Assembly: GCA_027075555.1 (NCBI GenBank)
Contig: JALTAZ010000085.1
Span: 1-43,314 of the forward strand
DNA: 43,314 bases
Reading direction: 5' to 3'
Source: Micavibrio sp.
GTDB lineage: Bacteria; Pseudomonadota; Alphaproteobacteria; Micavibrionales; Micavibrionaceae
In this document: positions 1 through 9,006 of the stretch, piece after piece
Layout of the letters: the number at the start of each line of letters is the position of its first letter
Numbering within the stretch: the first letter of the stretch is position 1
Translations under genes and position numbers: made by a program
Notes under the pieces: model-generated
Told to the model about the DNA's origin: nothing
The model's input: the letters and a program-made list of their open reading frames with translations, nothing else
Databases searched by the model: none

Positions 1-18
1 GCATTACACAGAGCGCTC

Positions 19-441
19 TTAGGAAATATATTCAACATCAGGGTGAGGAAGACACTGGACAAGCGGAGCTTGAGCTGGAGTGACGCCATGGGCGTAAGCC
101 CATGGAGGTTCACGTGCTTTCATAATTAAAATTGTGCAACCATTTTTATTACACCAATAACCGTATGGAGTCTCTATATAGGCAATAGCATCTTTTAATC
201 CATCATTATTTAAATCAATTCTAGTAAAGTTATATTGTGAGAATAGCGGTGAGTTTTTATATTTTAAGTAATCATGAATTGCTTGTTTAACATAACCATC
301 GTCCATACGGATAATTTTAGAATTATATTGACTTTCCATTGGGATCAGGGCAGGCAGATCTTTATTTGTTTTATCAATTGCAGAGCAGCCTGTAATAGTA
401 GTAATTATTAGTGGTATTAAAAAGCAATTAAATAATTTCAT
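19..441 (-). CDS. Small lipoprotein of unknown function, altered C-terminus
   Basis: This 140-residue protein has an N-terminal hydrophobic signal ending in a lipobox (TITGC, Cys19), so it should be lipid-anchored in the envelope. The middle contains an Asp/Asn-rich acidic loop (DLNNDGLKDA, about residues 77-86) resembling a calcium-binding or FG-GAP-like loop, followed by a Cys-x5-Cys pair (WCNKNGC). The last ~32 residues are Pro/Ala-rich and are encoded by a G+C-rich palindromic stretch unlike the AT-rich rest of the gene, so the native end was probably replaced by an inserted repeat. It is divergent from fdxA. The family is not recognised; lipoprotein status is well supported, function is not. 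Confidence 0.7.
   Translation of the reverse strand: MKLFNCFLIPLIITTITGCSAIDKTNKDLPALIPMESQYNSKIIRMDDGYVKQAIHDYLKYKNSPLFSQYNFTRIDLNNDGLKDAIAYIETPYGYWCNKNGCTILIMKAREPPWAYAHGVTPAQAPLVQCLPHPDVEYIS
45..122. repeat. Palindromic G+C-rich element inside the lipoprotein gene
   Basis: A perfect 8-bp inverted repeat (CCATGGGC, loop GTAA, GCCCATGG) lies at about 88-107, flanked by further short symmetrical pieces (AGCTTGAGCT at 67-76). The stretch is markedly richer in G+C than its surroundings and stays open in the frame of the lipoprotein gene, encoding its last ~30 residues. This looks like the dispersed palindromic elements known to insert in frame in alphaproteobacterial genes. No second copy was recognised in this window, so the repeat nature is inferred and the outer borders are approximate. 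Confidence 0.5.
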
Positions 442-523
442 ATTAGTTTCTTTACTATTAGTTTTTAAGTTATAATATGCTTGCTTATCATTGATGTATA
501 GTTAGTTTTCTTTTTAAAACCAG

Positions 524-551
524 TTGCCTTATTAATAATCAAGATTATAGT
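524..551 (+). promoter_or_regulatory. Possible sigma70-type promoter for fdxA
   Basis: A TTGCCT box at 524-529 and a TATAGT box at 546-551 are separated by 16 bases, about 50 bases upstream of the fdxA start. The match to a housekeeping promoter is fair, but such boxes occur by chance in AT-rich DNA. Confidence 0.3.
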
Positions 552-597
552 GTGTTTCCTGTTATTGTATCAGGAGTTGAGGAGTTGAGGATTAAAA

Positions 598-936
598 ATG
601 ACTTTTGTTGTAATAGATGCATGTATAAGGTGTAAGTACACTGATTGCGTTGAGGTTTGCCCTGTTGATTGTTTTTATGAAGGGGAGAATATGTTGGTTA
701 TTCATCCTGATGAATGCATTGATTGTGGTGTATGTGAGCCAGAATGCCCTATAGAGGCTATATTGCCTGATACAGAAAAAGGCGCAGAGAAATGGGTGGA
801 AATTAATCGTAAATATGCAGAGCAGTGGCCTAATATAACCTTGCAAAAATCTCCAATGCCCGAAGCTGAGGAAATGAAAAATAAAAAAGGTAAGTTTGAA
901 ACAGACTTTAGTGAAAAACCTGGGGAGGGCGACTAA
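598..936 (+). CDS. fdxA: Seven-iron ferredoxin FdxA
   Basis: This is a small cytoplasmic electron carrier with one [3Fe-4S] and one [4Fe-4S] cluster. The 112 residues show the first cysteine set at C9, C17, C21 and C25 (with the usual non-ligand C12) and the second at C40, C43, C46 and C50, each followed by proline. The ~50-residue C-terminal tail ([17 protein letters not shown]) is typical of the Azotobacter FdI/FdxA type rather than of short 2[4Fe-4S] ferredoxins. A GAGG Shine-Dalgarno lies upstream of the ATG, within a short direct repeat of GAGGAGTT/GAGGATT. The ferredoxin-NADP reductase at 2070-3110 could be a partner, but this is inference. Confidence 0.96.
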   Translation: MTFVVIDACIRCKYTDCVEVCPVDCFYEGENMLVIHPDECIDCGVCEPECPIEAILPDTEKGAEKWVEINRKYAEQWPNITLQKSPMPEAEEMKNKKGKFETDFSEKPGEGD

Positions 937-1022
937 AAATTACTGTCCAAATTCATTTAGTGTTGATGGATTACGATTTTAAATAGCTAAATATACATAA
1001 ATTCTTTAAAGGAGATATAAAA

Positions 1023-2021
1023 ATGAGTTTTCCTGAAGTTGATAACACCCAAGAGTCTATAAAACCTCAGATAGAAGCCCGTGGTAGAATTTATAATAGT
1101 ATTTTAGACACTATTGGCGCAACACCGATGGTTAGAGTTAGCAATTTTACTAAAAAATATAATATTAAAGCAGATATATTGGCAAAGCTGGAATTTTTTA
1201 ATCCTGTTGCTTCAGTAAAAGATCGTATTGGCTTTGCAATGATCGAAGCAGCAGAAAAAGCCGGAAGGATAACTCCGGGAAAAACAGTATTAATTGAGCC
1301 TACGTCAGGAAATACAGGTATATCCTTGGCGTTTGTAGCCGCAAGAAAAGGTTATAGTTTAATATTAACAATGCCTGAGAGTATGTCTATTGAGCGCAGA
1401 AAAATGCTGCGCTTTTTAGGTGCACAATTAGTTCTAACTCCTAAGGAGAAGGGTATGTCTGGAGCCATATCAAAGGCAGCAGAATTACTTGAAGAATATG
1501 AAGATTCATATACACTCGGGCAGTTTGATAATCCTGCAAATCCACAAATACATAGTGAAACTACGGCTGAAGAGATTTGGATAGATACCAAAGGTAAAGC
1601 TGATATTCTAATATCTGGTGTCGGTACAGGAGGAACTCTTACGGGGGTATCAAGGATTTTAAAGGAACGAAATCCTGACTTTAAATCCTATGCGGTTGAG
1701 CCAGAGGAAAGCCCTGTTATTGAAGGAGGGCAGCCAGGACCTCATAAGATACAAGGGATCGGCGCAGGATTCATACCATCTAATCTTGATCTGAATTTGA
1801 TTGATGGAGCTGTTAGTATTAACAGTGAAACAGCAATAGCAACTGCGAAGGAAATTGCAAAACTTGATGCTATACCTTGTGGTATATCATCGGGTGCAGC
1901 CTTTGCCGCGGCTAAAAAGGTTGCGCTTAGAGATGAAAATAAAGGAAAGCAGATTGTGGTTATTGTGCCATCATTTGCAGAACGCTATATCACAAGCCCA
2001 CTATTTGAGGGTATTGAATAA
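1023..2021 (+). CDS. cysK: Cysteine synthase A (O-acetylserine sulfhydrylase)
   Basis: This PLP enzyme converts O-acetylserine and sulfide to cysteine. Visible signatures are the PLP lysine K66 in NPVASVKDRIG, the substrate/PLP loop PTSGNTG (93-99), the phosphate-binding GTGGT (201-205) and the C-terminal GISSGAA loop with its PLP-ring serine. It has 332 residues, with about 20 residues before the usual CysK start. An AAAGGAG ribosome site precedes the ATG closely, supporting this start. It lies 86 bases after fdxA on the same strand and faces the flavin reductase gene tail to tail. CysK is preferred over CysM because of the overall PTSGNTG/SPxxxG pattern, but cystathionine beta-synthase-like relatives share these motifs. 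Confidence 0.93.
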   Translation: MSFPEVDNTQESIKPQIEARGRIYNSILDTIGATPMVRVSNFTKKYNIKADILAKLEFFNPVASVKDRIGFAMIEAAEKAGRITPGKTVLIEPTSGNTGISLAFVAARKGYSLILTMPESMSIERRKMLRFLGAQLVLTPKEKGMSGAISKAAELLEEYEDSYTLGQFDNPANPQIHSETTAEEIWIDTKGKADILISGVGTGGTLTGVSRILKERNPDFKSYAVEPEESPVIEGGQPGPHKIQGIGAGFIPSNLDLNLIDGAVSINSETAIATAKEIAKLDAIPCGISSGAAFAAAKKVALRDENKGKQIVVIVPSFAERYITSPLFEGIE

Positions 2022-2069
2022 AGCATTGTCTTTATCTACTGACTTTATATTATATAGATACAACAATAC

Positions 2070-3122
<1,053 letters not shown>

Positions 3123-3220
3123 TTAAAAAGTTTATTTATTTTTGTTTTCTGTTGTAATAGAATATAAATCGTACCAAGTAAAGAACCTGATTTTTCATTT
3201 ATAGTAGGACTGAAGTTTAT

Positions 3221-3982
3221 ATGGCATTGGATTTTGATAATTCAGTTTTTTTGTCTGTGCATGAAGTTATGGGAAAGCGTTTTTCTTCTCTTCTTGATAG
3301 CTATATTAAAAATACAGATAAATATATGAATGATATTGTGCTCTCATATAAAAGAGGCAATCTTGAAGCGGTTAAAATGGCAGCTCATCCGTTGAAGTCG
3401 TCAAGTGCTGCGCTTGGTTTTGTCAAATTATCCTCGATTGCAGAAAAAATTGAAAAACTATCGGGAGAGGGGGCTAATTCTAAGGAATTAAAAACCTTGA
3501 TTAATGATTTATCTTGTAACTTTCAAAACGTAAAAGAATTTATTTCTAATAATGATACTTCTTTGCATAATTTAGATGTTTCGGAAAAGAAAATCCGCAC
3601 AGAAGATAGAATCAGGGTTATGCATATTGATGATGATCCTGTTATTTGTAAAATAACAAGGGCTTATTTATGTGGTACAGGATTATTTTATACAAAAACA
3701 TTTTTGAGTGTTGATGAGGCCATAGCCAGTTCTCAGGATTTTATTCCTGATATAATACTTGTTGATTTTATGATGCCTGATATGGAAGGGATAGCATCTT
3801 TGCTTAATCTAAAGGCAGACCCTAGGCTATCAAATATTCCTGTCGTTTTTGTCACAGGCCTAGGTGAGGAGGAAGTTAAAACCAAGCTTGGGAGTGGAAT
3901 AATCTCTGGCTATTTGAAAAAGCCATATAGTGCTGAAACATTAATATCTCTTATAAAAGCACATGTCTTAAGTAAAAACTAA
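3221..3982 (+). CDS. HPt-REC phosphorelay protein
   Basis: This 253-residue soluble protein joins a histidine phosphotransfer domain (about residues 1-110, phosphorylatable H56 in AAHPLKSSSAALGF) to a response-regulator receiver domain (about 131-250). The receiver shows the acidic pair in HIDDDP (136-140), the phospho-acceptor D182 in LVDFMMPDMEG, the Thr in FVTG, and the conserved lysine of LKKP (K234). No kinase or DNA-binding output domain is present. It would pass phosphate between a histidine kinase and receiver domains. The next gene, a CheY-like regulator, converges on it with only 4 bases between the stop codons. HPt before REC without a kinase is less common than the hybrid kinase order. 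Confidence 0.88.
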   Translation: MALDFDNSVFLSVHEVMGKRFSSLLDSYIKNTDKYMNDIVLSYKRGNLEAVKMAAHPLKSSSAALGFVKLSSIAEKIEKLSGEGANSKELKTLINDLSCNFQNVKEFISNNDTSLHNLDVSEKKIRTEDRIRVMHIDDDPVICKITRAYLCGTGLFYTKTFLSVDEAIASSQDFIPDIILVDFMMPDMEGIASLLNLKADPRLSNIPVVFVTGLGEEEVKTKLGSGIISGYLKKPYSAETLISLIKAHVLSKN

Positions 3983-3986
3983 GCAT

Positions 3987-4358
3987 TCACTTAGATAGCA
4001 TTTTCTTTATCCTTACTATAAAGCCATTATGATCAAATGGTTTTGCGCTGTAATCATTGGCTCCAGCTTCTAGACATTGTGATACGCAGGATATATCATT
4101 TTTAGATGTTAGCATCATTACTGGAATAGATTTAGTTTTTTCATCTGATTTTATTTTTTTTAACACTTCCAGCCCGTCTATTTCTGGCATTTCCCAGTCT
4201 AAAATAATAGCTTTCGGTGGTGCAACTTTAACCATATCAATGCATTTTTGACCATTTTCAACGCTTGTTGTTTTGTATCCTTCTTTTTGTAGTATGGATT
4301 CAACAAGTATGCGTATAGTTTCATCATCATCAACAACAAGTATATATGACTTTTCCAT
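3987..4358 (-). CDS. Single-domain (CheY-like) response regulator
   Basis: The 123 residues form one receiver domain and nothing else. The acidic triad is D10-D12 (VVDDDE), the phosphorylated Asp is D54 (ILDWEMPEIDG), the switch Thr is T84 (MLTSK) and the conserved Lys is K106 (AKPF). The sequence is closer to general DivK/CheY-like stand-alone regulators than to a motor CheY, and there are no chemotaxis genes in the window. It faces the HPt-REC gene tail to tail, which suggests, without proof, that both belong to one phosphorelay. Confidence 0.9.
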   Translation of the reverse strand: MEKSYILVVDDDETIRILVESILQKEGYKTTSVENGQKCIDMVKVAPPKAIILDWEMPEIDGLEVLKKIKSDEKTKSIPVMMLTSKNDISCVSQCLEAGANDYSAKPFDHNGFIVRIKKMLSK

Positions 4359-4436
4359 TAAGAAATCTCCTTAAATGGTAGTAATTTATATACACGAAAG
4401 TATAGCTAAGCTTTTATATAATTAAAATTATAAAAT

Positions 4437-7169
4437 TTAGGGACTATTCTTATTTTTTATTTCATAAATAATATCTAGCGCATCGCGTGGGGATAAAGCA
4501 TCAGGGTCAATACTATCAATAAATTCTTCAAGCTCTGATTTTTTGTTTGAATCTTTTCTGATTTCAGAAAAAAGAGGCAAATCGTTAACTAATTGTTCAG
4601 TTTTTTGGCTATTATTTTTACTTGTTAGCAGATCCAAAATCTGTTGAGATCTTTTTATTACAGGAGTGGGTAGCCCCGCTAATTTTGCTACATGTATGCC
4701 GTAAGAGCGATTGGCAAAACCGTGGATAACTTTATGCATAAATACTATAGTATCGTTCCAATCCTTTACCTGCATGGTATAGCACGACATTTTTTTAAGT
4801 TTTTCTTTTAATGATGTAAGTTCATGATAATGTGTTGCAAATATACAGCGACACTGATTTACCTCATGTAGATATTCAATACACCCCCAGGCAATAGATA
4901 ATCCATCATAGGTTGCTGTTCCTCTTCCAATTTCATCAAGAATAACCAATGAACGTCTTGTGGCATTGTTTAAAATAGTTGCCGTTTCAACCATTTCAAC
5001 CATAAAGGTTGACTGACCGCGTGCTAGGTCATCAGATGCGCCAACGCGGCTAAAGCATTTATCAACTATACCAATATGCGCCGAATCTGCAGGTACATAG
5101 CACCCGATCTGTGCCATAATGGCTATTAAAGCATTTTGCCTTAAGAATGTAGATTTACCAGCCATATTTGGGCCAGTTAAAAGCCATAATCTGTTATTTA
5201 GTCCTATTTTACAGTCATTAGGGACAAAGGCTTCGCTTTTTGTCTTAAGAAATGCTTCAACAACAGGGTGGCGGGCATTGGTTAGTTCAAAATATAAACT
5301 ATCATCAATTTTGGGTCTTGTGTAATTATTGCAAACAGCAAGCTCTGCATTAGCTGAGCTAACATCTATTATTGAAAGTGCACTAGCAATAGATTTTATA
5401 TTTTCTGCTTGTTGCGAAACTTGATTGGCTAAATCTTCAAATATTTTGGTTTCTAGCGCTAAGATTTTATCTGCTGCACTTAAAATATCACGTTCTAGCT
5501 CTGATAGCTCAGTAGTGGTGAAGCGAACAACATTTGACATTGTCTGGCGGTGTATAAAAATATTAGTTTTATCGCTATTTGTGCTATTCTCTTTAACCAT
5601 TAGGGAGTCAGCACGTTTTGCAGGAACTTCTATAAAATATCCCAATAGATTATTAAATTTTATTTTTAATGTTTCTATATTAGAAACGCTGCGATATTTA
5701 GCTTGAAGGCAAGCTATTGTATTGCGACTATTTTCACTAATATTACGCAACTCGCTTAGCTTGGCATTAAATTCAGATTTTATTACATTTCCATCTTTTA
5801 TAGATAAAGAGGGTTCGTCATGTAACGCTGATTTAAGGATATCATGAACAGCACAAAGTTCTGGTTTTTGCTTTAGTCTTTCAAATACCTTACTATGTGC
5901 TTTAAGATATATATTATTTGATTGTAGTTCCACCCTAATAATTTCAGCCTTACTAAGACCATCACGAATATATGACAAGTCTTTAGGAGTACATCTTGAC
6001 ATCGTTATTCTAGTTAATGCGCGCTCAATATCAGGTATATTGCGCAATAAGCCTCTAATAGTATTTCTTAAGTTTGTATTATTTATATAGCTTTCAATTC
6101 TATCTAATCTAGTATTTATTCTTTTAGGATCTGTTATAGGAGCAGATAGATAATGCTGCAACAATCGTGCGCCACCTCCTGTGAGCGTTTTATCAATTAT
6201 ATCAATAAGGCTTCCCTTTTTCTCACCTGATAAAGTACGCATTATCTCAAGGTTTTTATAGGTTGAAGCATCAATTTCCATGTTTGAATTTATTGCATAT
6301 TGCTTTGGTCTATCTATATATGGCAAGTTTCCCTTTTGTGTGGTTTGTATATATTCAATAATCATAGACATAGATATGATTTCTTGATGTTGAAAATTAC
6401 TGAGAAACTTTATATCTACTTCATTGTAAATTTCTGCAATATTAGTAGCAGCATTTTCATAAGAGTGCTTTTTATCCGAAATTACTGTTAATATATGCTC
6501 TGTAATTGTAAATATTTTTTTCAAATCGTTTAATTGATTATCAACTACAATAATTTCAGAAGGTGATATGGTTTCTAGTAATGCACTGATTTGATTTTTA
6601 TTAACATGTTTAACAAAGAATGACCCTGTTGATAATTCAATCCATGCCACGCCCATTATATTTTTGTCATAATATATTGAGCAAAGATAATTATTTTGTG
6701 TCTTATTTAACAGGTCATCTTCAGTAAGTGTACCTCTTGTAACTATGCGTACAGCCTCTCGTTTTACAAGGGCTTTAGAGGGGCTTTTTCCCTCTTTCTT
6801 AGCGCGTTCCTTTGCTTGTTGTGGGGTTTCTACTTGCTCGCAAATGGCAACCTTATACCCCAAACGGATTAGCTTTGCCAAATAAGGTTGATATGAATGA
6901 TATGGAACACCACACATAGCAATATCATTACCTTGAGATTTTCCTCGTTTTGTAAGGGTTATATCTAATGCCTTTGATGCTATTACAGCATCATCATAAA
7001 ATAGCTCATAAAAATCTCCCATACGATAGAATAACAGGCAGTTGGGGTGATCTTCTTTTAGGGCATGATATTGAGCCATCATAGGGGTATGACCTTTATC
7101 AATGTATTCATCTATCTTATGATTATAATCGCAGGCAGTGTATGCTTCTATTTTTTTCACCCTTGACAT
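4437..7169 (-). CDS. mutS: DNA mismatch repair protein MutS
   Basis: This ATPase recognises mispairs and small loops and starts methyl-independent or directed mismatch repair. The 910 residues contain the mismatch-wedge Phe and Glu in GDFYELF (F53, E55), the connector, lever and clamp region, Walker [10 protein letters not shown] (666-674), Walker [12 protein letters not shown] (about 740-750) and the signature ATHYHEL. The C-terminal [11 protein letters not shown] helix typical of MutS oligomerisation is present. It is slightly longer than E. coli MutS (853), as is usual in alphaproteobacteria. An AAGG ribosome site lies 9 bases before the ATG. It is followed upstream by dut on the same strand with a 45-base gap. 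Confidence 0.98.
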   Translation of the reverse strand: MSRVKKIEAYTACDYNHKIDEYIDKGHTPMMAQYHALKEDHPNCLLFYRMGDFYELFYDDAVIASKALDITLTKRGKSQGNDIAMCGVPYHSYQPYLAKLIRLGYKVAICEQVETPQQAKERAKKEGKSPSKALVKREAVRIVTRGTLTEDDLLNKTQNNYLCSIYYDKNIMGVAWIELSTGSFFVKHVNKNQISALLETISPSEIIVVDNQLNDLKKIFTITEHILTVISDKKHSYENAATNIAEIYNEVDIKFLSNFQHQEIISMSMIIEYIQTTQKGNLPYIDRPKQYAINSNMEIDASTYKNLEIMRTLSGEKKGSLIDIIDKTLTGGGARLLQHYLSAPITDPKRINTRLDRIESYINNTNLRNTIRGLLRNIPDIERALTRITMSRCTPKDLSYIRDGLSKAEIIRVELQSNNIYLKAHSKVFERLKQKPELCAVHDILKSALHDEPSLSIKDGNVIKSEFNAKLSELRNISENSRNTIACLQAKYRSVSNIETLKIKFNNLLGYFIEVPAKRADSLMVKENSTNSDKTNIFIHRQTMSNVVRFTTTELSELERDILSAADKILALETKIFEDLANQVSQQAENIKSIASALSIIDVSSANAELAVCNNYTRPKIDDSLYFELTNARHPVVEAFLKTKSEAFVPNDCKIGLNNRLWLLTGPNMAGKSTFLRQNALIAIMAQIGCYVPADSAHIGIVDKCFSRVGASDDLARGQSTFMVEMVETATILNNATRRSLVILDEIGRGTATYDGLSIAWGCIEYLHEVNQCRCIFATHYHELTSLKEKLKKMSCYTMQVKDWNDTIVFMHKVIHGFANRSYGIHVAKLAGLPTPVIKRSQQILDLLTSKNNSQKTEQLVNDLPLFSEIRKDSNKKSELEEFIDSIDPDALSPRDALDIIYEIKNKNSP

Positions 7170-7214
7170 GTATTATGCCTTTTTCACTATATCAAATTAT
7201 ACTACTTGATAACA

Positions 7215-7685
7215 TTATTCATCGCCAGTTGAGCCAAATCCCCCTTCACCGCGTTCCTTATTTTCTTTTAGGTCATCAACTACGCGCCAATTGACATGTG
7301 TATAGCGTTCAACCACCATTTGAGCAATGCGCATTCCTCGTTGAATTGTGAATGGTTCTTTACCATGATTTATAAGGATAACTTTGATCTCTCCACGATA
7401 ATCAGCATCAATAGTTCCAGGGCTGTTTAGTACAGTAACACCATGATTAAGAGCAAGACCTGATCTAGGCCTGATTTGAGCTTCAAAACCATGGGGAAGG
7501 GCGATGGATAGCCCAGTAGGTATAAGAGCTCTATCTCCAGCACCAAGTTCCAATGCTTCTTCTAAAGCAGCGGTTAAATCCATTCCTGCAGACTCGGTGG
7601 TGGCATAGGTCGGGAGCTTTAACCCCACCGCATGTTCAAGGGGTTTTAATTCAACCTCAATATTATCGTTATTTACAAATTCCAT
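7215..7685 (-). CDS. dut: dUTP diphosphatase (dUTPase)
   Basis: This trimeric dUTPase hydrolyses dUTP to dUMP and pyrophosphate, keeping uracil out of DNA and supplying thymidylate synthesis. All family motifs are visible in the 156 residues: motif 1 SAGMDL, motif 2 RPRSGLAL (72-79), motif 3 [11 protein letters not shown] with catalytic D93, motif 4 RGMRIAQM and the C-terminal P-loop-like [10 protein letters not shown]. Its start overlaps the end of coaBC by 13 bases, so translation is probably coupled. The coaBC-dut order is widely conserved in alphaproteobacteria. Confidence 0.97.
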   Translation of the reverse strand: MEFVNNDNIEVELKPLEHAVGLKLPTYATTESAGMDLTAALEEALELGAGDRALIPTGLSIALPHGFEAQIRPRSGLALNHGVTVLNSPGTIDADYRGEIKVILINHGKEPFTIQRGMRIAQMVVERYTHVNWRVVDDLKENKERGEGGFGSTGDE

Positions 7686-8914
7686 TGTTTGTCCTGTACC
7701 TTTTTATCGTTTATATGTTCAATAATTTTTTTAACAAGCTTTCTTGCAATTATCGATTTTGCTTGGCGTTTCCAAGTTTCCATTTTTTTGTCAGTAACGA
7801 AATATATTTGATTTTCATTAGAACCAAAAGCCCTTTCATTGCCTAAATCATCTTTACCTACATAATTAGCAAGTATCCAATCACATCCTTTTTTTTCTAA
7901 CTTACTTTGTGCATGGGCTTCAATATTTTGAGTTTCTGCGGCAAAGCCTATTACTAAATCAGGTCTTTTAGATTTATGATTTGATATTGTGTTTAATATA
8001 TCAGGAGTTTGTATAAATGATAGTGAAGGAGATTTACTACTTTCCTCTTTTTTTATTTTTTGCGATGATTGATGCTGTGGTTTCCAATCGCTAACGGCTG
8101 CACTGCATATGCATATTTGAACTGGTAGTGCGCTTATACACGCATTAAGCATATCTTGCGCGGTTTCTATATGAATAGTTTTTACATTTTTAGGTGAATT
8201 TAAGTTTGCAGGACCAGAAACCAAAGTGACATTAGCGCCGGCTTGTTCTAAAGCTTTGGCAATTTCATATCCTTGAATCCCCGAAGATCTGTTGCCAATA
8301 AATCTTACAGGGTCTATAGGTTCATAAGTTGGTCCGGCTGTAACTAGTGCATTAATATTTTTTAACGGCTTATCGAAAAAAAAATCTTTTATGGAGGTAA
8401 GGATATCTTCAGGTTCGCTCATGCGTCCTAATCCAGTTTCACCACAAGCCATTTCCCCTTTTTCTGGACCAACTAATTTCACGCCTCTATTTATAAGAGT
8501 TTTAATATTTTCTTGGGTTGCTGTGTTGTTCCACATCTCAGGATTCATAGCTGGAACAATTATTATATTTTTATTAGTTGCCAACAGGGTTGTTGAGGCA
8601 ATATCATCGGCTATACCATGTGCCATCTTTGCTATTATATCAGCGCTAGCAGGGGCAACTACTATAAGGTCATTTTCACGGCTAAGTCTTATATGCCCCA
8701 TTTCGGCTTCATCAGTAAGTGACCATAGGTCACAATATACTTTATTTCCTGATAGGGAAGAAACACTAAGCGGCGTAATAAACTGTTCACCACCTTTGGT
8801 TAAGATACAAGTAACAGATCCGTTATTTTTTTTTATAAGTCGTATTAGTTCAAGTGACTTATAGGCAGAAATTCCGCCTGAAATAATCAGTAATATTTTC
8901 TTATCCTTAAGCAT
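7673..8914 (-). CDS. coaBC: Bifunctional CoaBC (phosphopantothenoylcysteine synthetase/decarboxylase)
   Basis: This protein makes 4'-phosphopantetheine for coenzyme A: the C-terminal CoaB part ligates cysteine to phosphopantothenate and the N-terminal flavin CoaC part decarboxylates the product. In the 413 residues I see the CoaC active-site H74 (MGHIRLSRE), the PAMNPEMW motif (121-128) and the substrate-flap cysteine C157 ([10 protein letters not shown]). The CoaB part starts near 190 with [18 protein letters not shown] and includes AAVSDW and the VIGFAAET segment. A run of nine A (T on the coding strand) at 8376-8384 encodes a Phe triplet near the domain junction; the frame stays intact. 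Confidence 0.96.
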   Translation of the reverse strand: MLKDKKILLIISGGISAYKSLELIRLIKKNNGSVTCILTKGGEQFITPLSVSSLSGNKVYCDLWSLTDEAEMGHIRLSRENDLIVVAPASADIIAKMAHGIADDIASTTLLATNKNIIIVPAMNPEMWNNTATQENIKTLINRGVKLVGPEKGEMACGETGLGRMSEPEDILTSIKDFFFDKPLKNINALVTAGPTYEPIDPVRFIGNRSSGIQGYEIAKALEQAGANVTLVSGPANLNSPKNVKTIHIETAQDMLNACISALPVQICICSAAVSDWKPQHQSSQKIKKEESSKSPSLSFIQTPDILNTISNHKSKRPDLVIGFAAETQNIEAHAQSKLEKKGCDWILANYVGKDDLGNERAFGSNENQIYFVTDKKMETWKRQAKSIIARKLVKKIIEHINDKKVQDKQWNL

Positions 8915-8944
8915 TATATATTTTTATCATCTGTATAATTTAAG

Positions 8945-8974
8945 TAAAGAAAAAGCCTTACCAAAGGTAAGGCT
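8945..8974 (-). terminator. Rho-independent terminator of the Ala-rich gene
   Basis: A perfect 9-bp stem (AGCCTTACC/GGTAAGGCT, 8954-8974) with a 3-base loop is followed on the minus strand by a T-rich tract. It lies about 30 bases past the stop of the 852-residue gene and just before coaBC, so the two are probably separate transcripts. Confidence 0.85.
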
Positions 8975-9006
8975 ATATTCTATATAATATGCAATTACCA
9001 TAAGTA

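Noticed and set aside
8391-8864. 157-residue open frame opposite coaBC
   Set aside because: It is antisense to conserved CoaBC motifs and shows no family features.
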